From: Edaphochlamys debaryana
Taxonomy: Eukaryota; Chlorophyta; Chlorophyceae; Chlamydomonadales
Direction: 5' to 3'
Assembly: GCA_016858145.1 (NCBI GenBank)
Contig: JAEHOE010000006.1
Location: 434,001-498,000 of the forward strand
DNA: 64,000 nt
Each line of letters starts with the position of its first letter. Positions within the stretch are counted from its first letter, which is position 1. The notes beneath the pieces were generated by a model. That model worked only from the letters and a program-made list of their open reading frames with translations, was not told the origin of the DNA and did not search any database. Shown piece after piece: positions 12,230-24,492 of this stretch. The position numbers and the translations under genes are program-made.

Positions 12230-12703
12230 TTAGCCCGAGGTGAACTTGGTGACGGCCTTGGTGCCCTCCGACACGGCGTGCTTGGCCAGCTCGCCGGGCA
12301 GCACCAGGCGGACAGCCGTCTGGATCTCCCTGGACGTGACGGTGGGCTTCTTGTTGTAGCGGCTCAGCTTGGAGGCCTCGGTGGCGACCTTCTCAAAGAT
12401 GTCGTTGATGAAGCTGTTCATGATCGACATAGCCTTGGAGCTGATGCCGGTGTCGGGGTGCACCTGCTTGAGCACCTTGTAGATGTACAGCTTGTAGGTC
12501 TCCACCTTGCTGGCCTTCTTCTTGCCCTTCTTCTTCTCAGCGCCCTCGGCACCCTCGCCGGCGGGCTTCTCCTTCTTGGCCTTCTTCTCCTTCTTGGGAG
12601 CGGCCGCCTTCTTGGCCTTCTTCTCGGCCTTGGGCTTGGCCTCAGCCTTGGGGGCGTCGGCAGCCTCAGCGGCAACGGGCTTCTCGTCCTTCTTGGGGGC
12701 CAT
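12230..12703 (-). CDS. Histone H2B
   Basis: Intronless, 157 aa. The start is the Met of MAPKKDEKP; an upstream in-frame Met at 12721 would add six residues, but the context GCCATGGCC favours this one. The N-terminal tail of about 65 residues is Lys/Ala/Glu-rich with [11 protein letters not shown] runs, longer than in animals and typical of plants and algae. The histone fold begins near [21 protein letters not shown] and ends with the conserved AVTKFTSG. It forms nucleosomal dimers with H2A, whose gene lies 296 bp away in divergent orientation and shares the promoter region. Expression is presumably S-phase-linked, as the stem-loop suggests. Confidence 0.97.
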   Translation of the reverse strand: MAPKKDEKPVAAEAADAPKAEAKPKAEKKAKKAAAPKKEKKAKKEKPAGEGAEGAEKKKGKKKASKVETYKLYIYKVLKQVHPDTGISSKAMSIMNSFINDIFEKVATEASKLSRYNKKPTVTSREIQTAVRLVLPGELAKHAVSEGTKAVTKFTSG

Positions 12704-12999
12704 GGCGACGACTGAGTGCAAGCGAGTTGTTTCGCGAGGTGCTTGAAGGCAAGTAAGCGTAATAGAGCGAGAGTAGAATGCGGTGAAGGAGCCAAGCGCG
12801 AGCGAAGGCCTCTTATTCGCGCGCTAGCGACTGACCTTTGTGGAGTCGGTGAGCCACAACCACCCGCCGTACGCTCGGCCCGCAGCGTGTCACCGCGCCC
12901 CACGCTCGAGCTACAAGACCGCTCCAGCAGTCACAGTATGGTTACCTACGCCACCTGTTTCCTCAACCTCAACCCCGACTCCCCAAGTCAATCGACACC
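12704..12999. promoter_or_regulatory. Shared divergent promoter of H2B and H2A
   Basis: The 296 bp between the two start codons must drive both genes. I find no clear TATA box on either side, unlike the H4-H3 spacer. Confidence 0.65.
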
Positions 13000-13398
13000 A
13001 TGGCCGGCCGTGGCAAGGGCAAGACCGCCGGCAAGAAGGCCGTGAGCCGCAGCTCCAAGGCGGGCCTGCAGTTCCCCGTGGGCCGCATCGCCCGCTACCT
13101 GAAGAAGGGCAAGTACGCCGAGCGCATCGGTGCTGGCGCTCCCGTGTACCTGGCCGCCGTGCTGGAGTACCTGACCGCCGAGGTTCTGGAGCTGGCTGGC
13201 AACGCCGCCCGCGACAACAAGAAGAACCGCATCGTCCCCCGCCACATCCAGCTGGCCATCCGCAACGACGAGGAGCTGGGCAAGCTGCTGGGCGAGGTGA
13301 CCATCGCCTCGGGTGGTGTGCTGCCCAACATCCACGCCGTGCTGCTGCCCAAGAAGTCCAAGGGCGGCAAGGCGGAGGACGGTTCCGCCGCCGTGTAA
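13000..13398 (+). CDS. Histone H2A
   Basis: Intronless, 132 aa, starting [14 protein letters not shown]. It has the core signature [10 protein letters not shown], the acidic-patch segment, and [18 protein letters not shown]. The C-terminus ([14 protein letters not shown]) lacks SQEF/Y, so this is canonical H2A rather than H2A.X. It is divergently paired with H2B and ends 41 nt before a histone stem-loop. Confidence 0.97.
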   Translation: MAGRGKGKTAGKKAVSRSSKAGLQFPVGRIARYLKKGKYAERIGAGAPVYLAAVLEYLTAEVLELAGNAARDNKKNRIVPRHIQLAIRNDEELGKLLGEVTIASGGVLPNIHAVLLPKKSKGGKAEDGSAAV

Positions 13399-13438
13399 GC
13401 GGCTGCCCAAGGAAGCACTGTCAGTGCTCAACAAACTC

Positions 13439-13454
13439 GGTGTTTCTCAACACC
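13439..13454 (+). terminator. Histone 3'-end stem-loop (H2A)
   Basis: GGTGTTTCTCAACACC, 41 nt after the H2A stop. Confidence 0.9.
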
Positions 13455-13677
13455 ACCATGCCTTGACACCGGGTGGTGGGGGGGGTCGGTGGGGTAGGGT
13501 GCCAAGGCAGCGCAGGGGGAGCCAGCCCTTTGTGTGTCGGTGTCATGCGTTTAATGAGGTTGACTTTGGAGGCTGGAGCGTGCATCCGAGTCCTCACCCG
13601 TTCTCAGGAGTGCAAGGCGGGCGGGCTGCTGCGCCCCGGTAGCCCACACCGCGCCTGGTCCTGCAGGTGTGCAGGCG

Positions 13678-14300
13678 GCACACCCTGTAGGTGGCGCTCT
13701 CGCTCAACCCATGTGGGGGGTGCCATGCGTTGGAAGCGGTTGCTTAGCCTGGAGGTACGAGCAGCGTTGCTATCTTATTTTGGCGTAGCTAAGTCTTCCA
13801 GGGACAAAACCCCCTGGATGGGCCGGATTAGCTAAGTGCATGTAAGGACTGAGGCGCTGCAGCCGGCCTAATTAGCCAAGTGACGGACAGGGGGCGGCGC
13901 AGGCACAATGAGTCCTTTCTCTCAGGTAGGGTGCCAACAAGTCTGTGCAGGTTGCGACACACGCCCTACGTCCACAGGAAGGCGCTTCATCCATGCACAC
14001 ACCCTGCCGCACGGCTCTGCGGGTTGCCAGCCCTACCTATCGGGTCCACGCCTTGCTTACACCCCAAAGATTAGCCAAGTACTAGTAAGGAAACGAGGTG
14101 CCTTGGCAGGACAATTAGCCAAGTTGGGTACGAGCCTGTGTCCGCGCAAGCGAAGGGTCTCGCCTGTCCACCTTCAGGGGGGTTGTATGGCCTGAGGCTG
14201 GAGCATGCATCCGGGTCCTTAGAAGGATGCGATGGTTACAGCAGGAACCGCCTCCAGAAGGGGAGGGGTTGAGCGAGAGCGCCACCTACTGGGTGTGCCA
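13678..14300. repeat. Inverted-repeat block with short dispersed motifs
   Basis: A segment near 13678-13712 (CACACCCTGTAGGTGGCGCT and on) recurs in reverse complement near 14266-14300. Between the arms lie about five copies of a motif close to ATTAGCCAAGT (near 13783, 13829, 13872, 14070 and 14112). It has the look of an old non-autonomous mobile element; no coding capacity was seen. Confidence 0.45.
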
Positions 14301-14403
14301 CCTGCACACCGACACCCACGCTACGTGCCTGACTTTCGGTCGTCACGCCACGTCGCTAGGGCCGGGCCCGTAGAACCCCCCTCATCATTCTACCACCGTG
14401 TCT

Positions 14404-14880
14404 TCAGTCATCGTCAATCAGTGCCAGGACGCCTGGGGGCTCATGCACATACAATCTACCATCGGAGACTCGCAAGAAAGGGTGGTCCACCGGTATTGTC
14501 TCCCAGCCTCTTGGTGGCCTGAGCGCAGCAAAGGAGTGAAGCGCCCCCCAAAACTCAGCTGACACCAACACACGTCCTCGGTTCAGCACCCCGAGACGGT
14601 TCCCATTCTCCCTTGTCGTGTACAGATATCGGCGTCCCTTCTCCATGGCTGTGGTGGCTGCAAGACACACCACATCCCAGACCCTCTGATCAACTCCCTC
14701 TGTAGGTCGAGTAAGCCAGAGGTTGAACCGGCGAAGCGGCCAGGTCCACGGCATGCCCTGCTCGCCCCCTAGACATGCGCACATCTCATCAACCAAGCCC
14801 TGTGCCAAGTAACACTTCCAAAAGTGGTGCAGCCTGTCACCTCCGTGCATTGCAATCTCACATGGGCACGTGGCCCCCCC
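14404..14880 (-). pseudogene. 5'-truncated LINE ORF2 remnant (C-terminal domain)
   Basis: A minus-strand open frame from about CPCEIAMHGGDRLHHFWKC to a stop at 14404. It aligns by eye with the ORF2 C-terminus of the LINE array at 41.8-64 kb. Shared landmarks are CPC, GDR-HHFW-C, LWLT-P-GV, WDVVCLAA, AEFW and HPFL. About 160 residues remain, with no APE or reverse-transcriptase domain, as expected from a 5'-truncated insertion. It is clearly diverged from the array copies, so it is a different subfamily or old. Upstream on its strand is a (TTTAC)n-like run at about 14895-14940. Confidence 0.75.
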
Positions 14881-14892
14881 TTCATGTGCTGA

Positions 14893-14942
14893 AAAGCCAG
14901 TAAAAGTAAAAGTAAAGTAAAATAAAGTAAAGTAAAAGTAAG
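14893..14942. repeat. Simple AAAGT/AAGTA-type repeat
   Basis: Tandem GTAAA/GTAAAA units, AT-rich in an otherwise GC-rich region, directly at the truncated 5' side of the LINE remnant. Confidence 0.7.
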
Positions 14943-15346
14943 AGGCGGCCGGGCTGTTGCGCCTCGGCAGGCCCACGCTGAGCCCAATCATATCACCGCC
15001 GCTTCCGCCACACACGCTTGCATTTGCTTCATGCCGCCCTTGCTAGTTGCCGCCCGTTTGATAGATATACATACAACCGTCTCCAGAAGGGGAGGGGTCT
15101 CGCCCTGCTCGTCGCCCCGGCTCGTGCCAGACTTCATAAGTCCAGCCCAAGTCCAGCCTTGCCGAACCCTAAGCACAAGTGCCAATACGGCAGTTCCCTC
15201 CCTTCGCAGCGCACTGTGCACAGCCACCACTCCGGCCCCTGCCACTGATGCGCGCTGGGTGAGGTAGGTCGCACTGTTACGCCCTCTACCCGGCGAGCCC
15301 TCTTCCAGGTAGGCCCTGCTGCCTGGACCCCATCCAAGACGTAGGT

Positions 15347-15362
15347 GGTGTTGAGAAACACC
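15347..15362 (-). terminator. Histone 3'-end stem-loop (H4)
   Basis: Reverse complement of GGTGTTTCTCAACACC, about 110 nt past the H4 stop. Confidence 0.9.
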
Positions 15363-15472
15363 GGATTTGTCGCTTGCGGCTCGCGGGGCGGGGTTACCCC
15401 CTGCTCGTGCCACCCCGGGCAAAGGGGAGGCACGGCTGTCGTATCGACACGCCCCGCGGCATGGCGAGGCGC

Positions 15473-16484
<1,012 letters not shown>

Positions 16485-16609
16485 GCGTGCTGCTCTGGAG
16501 CTGGGGCGCCGCGGGGGCGCTGGGAGGGCATGGCAGGGCACCGCCCTGACCTTATCCCCCGCGCCCCCCAACCCCTCTGGTGCACGGTCTTTGCCGAACC
16601 ATCCAACCC

Positions 16610-16625
16610 GGTGTTTCTCAACACC
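16610..16625 (+). terminator. Histone 3'-end stem-loop (H3)
   Basis: GGTGTTTCTCAACACC about 126 nt after the H3 stop. Confidence 0.9.
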
Positions 16626-18272
16626 ATCTTTGTTAGGCAATTCGCGGGGTGGTGTCAGGGACCTTGGGTGCGAGCTGCAACATATTTATGATGCACCAGC
16701 AGGTAATGTCACCCATCATAGTCGTTATAGACGGAAGCGACCGCGCCGTCCTGGACTACTTGGGGTCGTGGGGACCAGGGGGCCGGCACGGAACCCCTTC
16801 AATCTCCCTACCAGCATCCTGCAGCTCTGGCAACGGATCTACCCTTGTGAACCGCCAGATGATGCCTGCCCCATCGTGCATGGGTCTCGGTCATACCCAC
16901 AACAACCGGCTGCGGCAACGGAACCTGCAGGGGCGTGCTTGCGGTAGTAGTACTGTTGTCAGGGGTTGGTGGAAGACTGCGAAAGAGTTTTGTACCCAAA
17001 CCCTGGGGCCCAGCCCCCCTGCCGCTGCAACTGTCTGTGCTTGCACATGCCTGTCTAACACTGCACCGCATGAAGCAATGGGCCTGGGTACGGTTGGAAC
17101 GTGCGTCACATACCGGTACCGCCGGGGACTGGTTGGTGCGCCAAGGTAGAGAAGGGCTTGGTGGAGGTGGTACTCGTAACGACTCGATTCTGATGGCAGG
17201 CAAAGGGGTTGAGGTGGGGGCCGGATGGCCTCCTGGAAATGTGGGCACCTCGGGGGCCAAGCCAGTTTACTGGTGTGCAATCGCCCCAAGCCGGGCAGGC
17301 AGGGGCGGCTGCTCAGGGATCCTCAGGAAGGCGGTGCTCCCACTTCAGCCCTGTCATCAGAGCCGGCTGAAAGGGGCGAGGCAAGAGTGCCGGCCACACC
17401 CCTGCAAGGCGCATGTGTACCTGATCATCAGGCCCGCAAATTGCATGCCCGTGCCCCATGCCCGCCGTCCAACGTTCAGCACTGGCTGCAAACTTTGAGG
17501 ATGTCGGTGCGTGCACATGCATGGCGGAGAGGCACGAGGGGACCTGATTGGGAGGCTGCAAGCTTACAACCACGCAGCTCCGTCAATCCATCAGGGGGCA
17601 ACCTGACCCGGCCCCGCCTTGCAACCTTGGCCAGACACGTCTGGCTCTGCGGCCGCAACCCAAAGCAACCCAATCACCCCCGCGCCCCGCCCGACTTGCT
17701 CGAATGCTACCCATTCAGCTAACCATAGCCCGTCCATGTCCATGTCCTTGGCCCCCACGGCCTCACAGCCCCGCACACTACAGAGCCCCTATCAACAGTA
17801 TCAAGGCGAGCGAGCCAACGCCCCAACACACAGCAGCAGCCCTGCCGTTTGCCTGACACTCTTGCGGTGCCTGTTGGCCAGGTTCATCAGTTCAATCAAA
17901 GAATCAGGGGATAAAGGATACCTCCAGCCCTGCCACACCAAGTGCTAACTATTGCCCAGTACTTGCTTGCCGTGCGTCCATCATAAGCGCTTTGCAGTCC
18001 CCTCCTGTCGCTCCAGGCCCCGTCTACAGCTCACATTCGATACATCACGTCTTGACAGTGCACTTCTCAGGGCTTCGAGTCTCCAGCCTGATCTCAGGGA
18101 TCACTTTTTCGGGCTCATGCGGTTGCGTTCGATCTTGTTTGAGGGGGGCTGGGGCGTGCTCCTTCCAGGCGGCCTTGGGAGGCAGAGTCATGTCCTTGGA
18201 GATCTCGAAGCTTGCTTGTCAGCGTGTCGTCATATGGTTGCCACCCGTCGTCTTGTTGATAGAGCCCGGGCT
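16626..18272. other. Intergenic, nothing recognised
   Basis: Open frames here are short and without recognisable protein character. No RNA gene or repeat was identified. Confidence 0.4.
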
Positions 18273-19077
18273 TTACTCATACTTGGGCTGAGCGCCACCG
18301 GTGCCAAAGCAGCTGAGCGCCGTGCGGCAGGAGCGGAGGGCAGAGCTGCAGCGGCCACGCAGGGAGCGGCGGCGGGGGGCGGCGGCGGGGGACTGCTCGA
18401 CCTCGGGCTCGGGCTGGGTCTTGGCGTCGCAGGGGGTGGTGCCGAGGAAGGCCAGGCAGGCGCGCAGGTCGGCTGCGAGCTGCTCCTCCTCCTCCTGCTG
18501 CTGGCGGTGCAGGGCGGCGTCGCAGGGCAGGCGGCCGGGAGCGAGCAGACGTCGCTGAGCTGGGGGCACGCGTCGGCGTCGGCAGCCCGGTCGGCCCACC
18601 ACAGCCAGGTGTCGAAGTCCTCGGCGTTGGCGAGGTCGATGGGCACGAAGGGGGCAAGGGCGTCCTGGAGGGGGGCAGAGGGGGGAGCGGGGGGAAGGGA
18701 GGGGTGAGGAGGGTCGCGGCGGCGGGTGTATGTGCAACGGGTATGCCTCGAGCACGCATTCCGACATGCCGACGACGTTGACACGCGAGTCCCCACGATC
18801 GGCTCACCGTGAACGCATCGCAGCTAGAGCTCGGAGACGAAGAGGCATCGCAGGACGTGCCGCAGGCGCTTGCTGAGGCGGTCGCAAGCCGGCGGTGATG
18901 GAAGAAGCGCGAGATGGCGCTTGCAAGGGCATCCAGGGCATCCTTGCCGTGCTTGGCTCCAGATGAGGAGTCCTTGCGAGCCAGGAGAGAAGACGGCGGT
19001 GGATGGCCATGTTTGTGAAGCGGAGGTCGCTTTACCGACAGAAGTGTGTTGGTCGGGGACCGTGGGCTGCTTCTCAA
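18273..19077 (-). CDS. Unrecognised gene, probable two-exon C-terminal part
   Basis: A likely exon ends at 18808 with a good donor (ACG|GTGAGC); its frame reads KDALDALASAISRFFHHRRL and then Ser/Cys-rich sequence. The next exon starts at 18664 after CAG, in the same phase: DALAPFVPIDLANAEDFDTW and on. Further down, the protein-like frame changes to HRQQQEEEEQLAADLRACLA and ends QPKYE-stop at 18273. No plausible intron separates the two frames, so either there is a frameshift or one of the two readings is wrong. Cys residues cluster around the splice junction. The 5' start is uncertain (Met 19077 is open). Function unknown. Confidence 0.35.
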
Positions 19078-20850
19078 GCTTGGTGAGCAGCTGAGTTGCG
19101 AGGAGTATGCTATTGAGACAGTGGAGCTTCGGGTGCGGTGTGAGGCTTCTGTATGGGCCGGCCGCTCGCCTTGCCGTGCGAGCCCCGTTCGGCGGCACGC
19201 GCCTCGCGAACTGGCGTGCGCTACCGCGGTCGGCGCTTGGAAACCGCTCGCGAGATCATGGCAAAGCGCTTGTGTCTGCAGTGGCTATTGCCCGAGCCCA
19301 ATTGGGGCGGGCGCGCCGCTAGCGCCTGCCCGCGCCGGCTTCCATCAGCGGAGCATTGCACAAGCGCGGGACGGCGCCGGGCCCCGCCCCGTCCCCGTTG
19401 GTCCTGATCCTCACTGCAACATGTAGAGCTCGTCCGCTGCTTCACAATCAGCGCCTGATGTGAAGCCCTTTCCTCATTAGTCATGCGTTGATTGGACGTC
19501 TGCAACGGGGGTTCGTGCCTACGCCTCCCCCTCCCCCCTGCACCCACGTAGCCCCCCGGCTGCCGCCCTGGCCGCGGGCAACAGCAGGGGTTCGTGCCTC
19601 CGCCTCACCTTCCAAGCTACACCCTTTCCACGACAGACGATTGCTGACCACTCCTGACGTCCTGACCTCCTGAGGCGCTGCAATTGGTGTACCCGCACCC
19701 CGCCCCAAGGCACGCTACCCAGGCTGAGCTGCGTGAACTGACAGGAAAGCCTGTGTGTGGCCCTTGCAGTGGGGCGTTGGAATACCGCCCCTTGGCGGCC
19801 CCTTGGGGGTTGGGGCTAGGCCTGATCTGCTGCGCTCCTTGCCTGCAACGCAAGCTTGGCCGTTGCATGGGTCCCAGCTGTACCTTCCCGCAACGGGCTG
19901 CGGCAGCAGGCAGCCCTGCGCTTGCGGCAGCTGCGCTGCGCCTGTCTCGGCATGCACGGACGCCACGGCAAGGGTCCCCTGATGGCCGCCCACCGCATGC
20001 TTCCAGGGTTGCTGTTTTGGGGCTGAGCCGCCGCCGTTAGGCTCTTCGGGCGGCGAAGCCCCCCGGGATTACCCCGTGTTTGGCGTGCGTGCCTGCGTCA
20101 CGCATGAACTTGCGATTCACGCCCAGCCCTCAATGCCACAAGCTCGAGCTTTCTTATCCCTGTCGCTTGCGACTGAGGGCAGGGAAACGTATCGACCACG
20201 CTCCAACATGCCGGCGACAGGTCTGGGAGCTCAACCTTCTCGCTTGTGCCCAAACTGAGCGTGCCGTGGTGCGGGCTGGTGGTGGAGAGGGGTTGAGGGC
20301 TGCACGGAGCCAGACTCGAACATTGGGCCCCCTGGGGGGGACCACGGGGCTCAGCCCTTTTCCTGCCTTCTGGCAGCCACCCTTGTCGCAGTTCCCCCAA
20401 CCTGCCGAGTGCCCCCTGGCACGGAATGTCAGTGGTATTACTTACAGATGAGCCTGCTGACATCCTGCGTGGTGTGAAGGCGTTCGTGGCCACCGCCGTT
20501 TCCAATTCCACCGCCAGCGCCGAAAGTCCAAGCACGTTAGCGTCAAGTAGCGGCCAGCCATGCCCTACGCGTCACGCCATGAATCGCAACAGGCGCATCC
20601 ACCCTGGCCCCGAACGGTACTGCCGAGGGCTCAGATGCGCCCTAGTCAATTCAGTTCGACAGGCCATACACATGCACGTCGTAAAGGGTCCGGTCAACGT
20701 ATCCCGCTAGTCCTTGGACGCCATTACAGCCTACCCATCCTCAGCAAAGGAATCACGTCCCGTCCATGCATGCCCCATATCTTTCACATATGCGTATAGC
20801 GTTGCTTGTACATCTTGGGACCCCGCAGCAAGTCGACGCCCGGGCCCAAC
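19078..20850. other. Intergenic, no gene recognised
   Basis: Contains one copy of a dispersed repeat near its right part (20015-20150) and otherwise only short incoherent open frames. Confidence 0.4.
20015..20150 (+). repeat. Dispersed repeat, copy 1
   Basis: Shares the core GGGCGGCGAAGCCCCC, a GGCTGAGCCGCC lead-in and an AATGCCACAAGC-like end with 26155-26290, with moderate divergence over about 135 bp. Confidence 0.6.
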
Positions 20851-23800
20851 CTACCGCAGCGGGCCCCTGCCTCCCGCCGTGGCCACGCCTGACGGCCGCC
20901 GCCGCCCTAGCAATCCCGCCAACCGCCCTCTCCCCGGCAGCGCCGCCGCTTCGCTGTCTAGCGCCGGCATGGCCCCCGCCGCCGCCAGCAGCAAGGGCGC
21001 GTCGGCCCACGCACTGCTGCAGCGCCCCGCCGGCCCCGGCCCCGGCGGCCCCAGGCCCGCGGCCCAGCGGCCCGACCCGCCGCCGCTCCCCTCGCGGCCC
21101 AGGCCCTGGCGCCCCGAGCAGCTCGCGGTCAGACCGTCGCCGCCGGCCTCGCGGCAGCGCCTGATGCTGAGGCTGGAGAAGAGGCTGGAGGAGAGGCGCC
21201 CGCTGCCGCTGCGGCTGTGGCAGCCCTCGCCCACGGGGCCCGAGAGCCGCACCGCCGAGGGCATGGAGCCGGCGGCGGGGTTGAGCGCAAAGCCCTCAAA
21301 GCTGCCCCGCACGCCGCCCGACCCTGCCGCCGCCAGCTGCGGGCCTGGCCCCGGGCCCGCGGCTGCGGGCGCCAGGGCCGCTGCCCCGCCGGACGGCAGC
21401 CGCAGGCTCGCATTGAATGAGGCCACGCCGCCGCTGGCCCCCGTGTTGGACTGGCGCTGGTCGATCCAGTCGGCCAGGCTGTTGGCCATGTGCGCCGACG
21501 TGCCCGGCGACAGCACCAGCCCCTCGTCGCCCCGCTGCGCCGCCGCCGCCACCTCCGCCGCCAGCCCCGACGGCAGGCCGCCCGCCAGCGACGGAGCCCC
21601 GTCCGCCGCCGCCGGCTCCTCCTCTATCGACTCCACAGCCCCCGGCAACCACGCCGGCGCCGTCGACGCCACGGATGCTGCCGCCGCTGCCGCTGCTGCT
21701 GCCGGCGGCGTGGCGGCGCTCTCGAGCTGCGCCGCTATGCTCCGAGCCGACCGCGCGGCCAGCGGGTGCGGCTCGAGCGTGACGGGCGGCGCGGGAGCGG
21801 ACGCGACCGCCGCCAGCGCGTCGCGTGGCGTCCCCGCCCCTGACCCCGTGGAGGCGGCGCGCGCTGCGTCGGCGGCTGCGTCGGCCGCTGCGTGCGCCTC
21901 CTCGTCCACCTCCGCGATGTTGTCCAGCGAGGGGCCGTTCATGGAGGCCTGCGGCGCGAAGCGGCGCCCCAGCGGCGACTTGCCCGGCGAGGGCGCCCCC
22001 GGGCTGGCCGTGATGCGCGCCGCGGCGGCGATTCTGCGGCGAGGGAGGCAGACACGGCAGCAAGGGGGAACACAGGGGCCGCGTCAGCCGTCCGCGCGAA
22101 AGGGGGCAACCCAAGAGCGGCCATTGTGACTCCCCCGGCTTGCGCCCCAGCGAGACTCGCGCTCCCCGTCATCGGGACACCCATCCGGTCCGGCTCCTGC
22201 CTCCCGCTCCAGCCTGTCGCTCCCGCGCCCGCCCGCCCCGCGCCCCCGCTCACCCCTGCGCCTCCTCCACCGTGAAGGTGCGCATGAAGGCGCCCTTCTC
22301 CACCTGCTCGATCTTGCAGGAGCAGATGGGGCAGCCGTAGCCGCGCGCCATGAGCCCCTCCGCGCACTCCACGCACAGCGCCGCGTGCATGCACGGCCGC
22401 AGCCGGCACTCTGTTGGGGACAGGGGGGAAGCGGGCGGCGGGGGCCGGGTCGGGCAGGGCAGGGCACACGGCTTGATAAGCGCCCCGAGTCCGCCCTTGA
22501 ACAAGCAGCCGGTCCCTTCGAGCCTCCCCTGACATGCGTTTGCCTTGTTGGCCCCCCTCTTGTCATGCGCTTTCCCCAATGCCATCCTGCCTGCAGCCCC
22601 GCCTCGAGGCGCCCGCCCTCGAGCGTCGAGCCCCCGGCGCTCACCCCTCTCTGCGTCCATGCACACCATGCACAGCTTCCGCACGGAGGGCGAGGGCGTG
22701 GACTTGGGCGTGTCCACCCCCGCGAAGGCGTCCTCGTCCTCGGAGCCGGGCCCGCCCGATCCCGCCCCGGGCACCACCAGGCCCCCGGCCGCCGCAGCCG
22801 CGGCCGCGGCCGCCGCCGCCAGCGCGCCCCCGCCGCCCGCCTGCGCCTTTCGAACCTGCGCCTTGAGCGCCTTGACCTGGGCGTTCTCTGCGGCAGGGAG
22901 AGGGGCAGGGAGGAAGGGGAGGGATGAGGGTTCAGCCCGCGCACGGAGCCCAAGGGAGCCCAGGGCCTCCCTGCAAGCCCTGCCCTTTCCGGAGCGGCGT
23001 CCCTGACCTGACACTGCTGACAGACGCCTGGTCTGAGCATCTATCGCCTCAGCCCTGTCCCTGCCTTTGTGTCGTTCCTCCCCACGTCACCCCCCCACCC
23101 GCCCCACCCGGGTCCAGCCGCTCCGCCTCCCGTACGTCCTGCAGCGCCTCGTTGTACTGCCGCAGCGCCATGCGCGCGTGGCAGCGCATCACGTAGGCCT
23201 GGGGACACGCGTGGGGGGGGTGCGGCAGTTGGGGCCGGGGACAGGGGTAAAGGGCGCGCAAGCCTGACCCCGCTGGGACTGCACCGCCCGCTGGGACTGC
23301 GCCGGCGCACCCGCTTCGGCTCCCGCGCCGCCCCCTCACAGACGCCCCCGCCCCCCCCAGTAGCCCACCCCCCCCACCTGCAGCAGGTTGCCCTGCAGCT
23401 GCAGCGCCATGGTGTAGTCCCCCACGGCCGCGGCGAAGTCCTTCTGGTCCAGGCGCACGTTGCCGCGCTCCAGGTAGGCTGGGGGGGAGAGGGTGGGGGG
23501 AGCGCGGGAGGGAGAGGGGGGCAAGAGGGTCAGGGTGCAGCGGCCCGGACCAGCCACACCCCAACAAGGCCAGCAGCTCTTTCTGGCGCCAGCCACGTGC
23601 GCCTGGGTGCACGCCCTGGGCCCACGTGCTCCTCCCGCCCCCTGACGGCGAGCCTCGGGGGGCTCCGGGTCCCCCCCTGGGCAGGGCCGCACCTCGTGCG
23701 TATGTGGGCCATGTGGCTATGGTGGCGTTGAACTCCTTGAGCGCCTCCGCCACCTTGCCGGCCGTGTAGTAGGCCTGGCCGCGGAGCACCCGGCTATCGG

Positions 23801-24492
23801 GCGTCACGGGCTGGGGCTTGTCGGCTGGGGACGGGTGGGTGGGTGGGTGGGAAGGGGATAAAGCAGGAGGAGCAGGGGGGTGGCGGGGGCGGTGGAGTGG
23901 GGTGGGGTGAGTGCGCATGGGCTGGGGAAGGAGCCCGTTGGCTGGGGAGGCACACCGAGGCCTGGTCAGTCCTCAGTCGACGCCCAGTGCCGCTGCTGAT
24001 GGCCTTAGGCCCCAGTGCCCCCCCTGCTGCTTGATGACCGCAAACGGACATTCCATGCTGCTCTCCTGCAGCGCCGTCTCCTGCAGGGTCATCCACAAGC
24101 TTGGGCGATCCCGACGTGTGGGAGGCTGCGCTGCACGACTGAGCCCAGACCCCACCCCTAGGGCACCGCAGGGGCTGGGGACTGCCCAACTGCCTTCAAG
24201 GAGGACCTGTGCAGGACCGTATCGCGCCGACCCTCCCGGAGCTCGAATACGTGATGCTTTGCGCACGGCCGACTCCGCGGGCTGACCCAGGCCATGTCTC
24301 CACACATTCGGGCAATGCGAGCACGGAAGGAACCCCCCGAGGTAGCACTATGACTCCCTTCATCAACGCGCCTCTGAGAGGCTGTGCCTTCGGCGACCGT
24401 TGCCGGACGCCCGGAATTCCGCGCCAGTCACTCGCACCTTGGTCGCTTCCAGGAGCCGGCGCCACAGCATGTGTCGAGCTGCTACATCCCAT
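20851..24492 (-). CDS. TPR and RING-finger protein with N-myristoylation motif, putative E3 ubiquitin ligase
   Basis: Seven phase-consistent exons, leftwards: 24492-24438, 23824-23693, 23478-23378, 23198-23108, 22887-22645, 22410-22254, 22033-20851; 653 aa. It begins MGCSSS, a classic N-myristoylation start with an adjacent Cys for palmitoylation. An upstream in-frame Met (24504) would abolish it. Three TPR-like helical pairs follow (about residues 28-125): AYYTAGKVAEALKEFNATIA, NVRLDQKDFAAAVGDYTMAL and MALRQYNEALQDVREAERLD. A short coiled coil and Ala/Gly linker precede a C3HC4 RING: C199, C202, C214, H216, C220, C223, C234, C237. The last exon encodes about 390 low-complexity Ala/Gly/Ser/Pro residues. 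Known family roles suggest E2 binding through the RING and client binding through the TPRs, here at a membrane; targets unknown. The short first exon was placed by phase and the motif. Confidence 0.8.

Noticed and set aside
12704..12721. Upstream in-frame Met of H2B adding six residues
   Set aside because: The extension MHSVVA is unlike any H2B start, and the downstream ATG has the better context.
20714..22129. 471-codon plus-strand open frame
   Set aside because: It is antisense to the low-complexity last exon of the TPR-RING gene, whose minus-strand frame joins in phase to recognisable RING and TPR exons.
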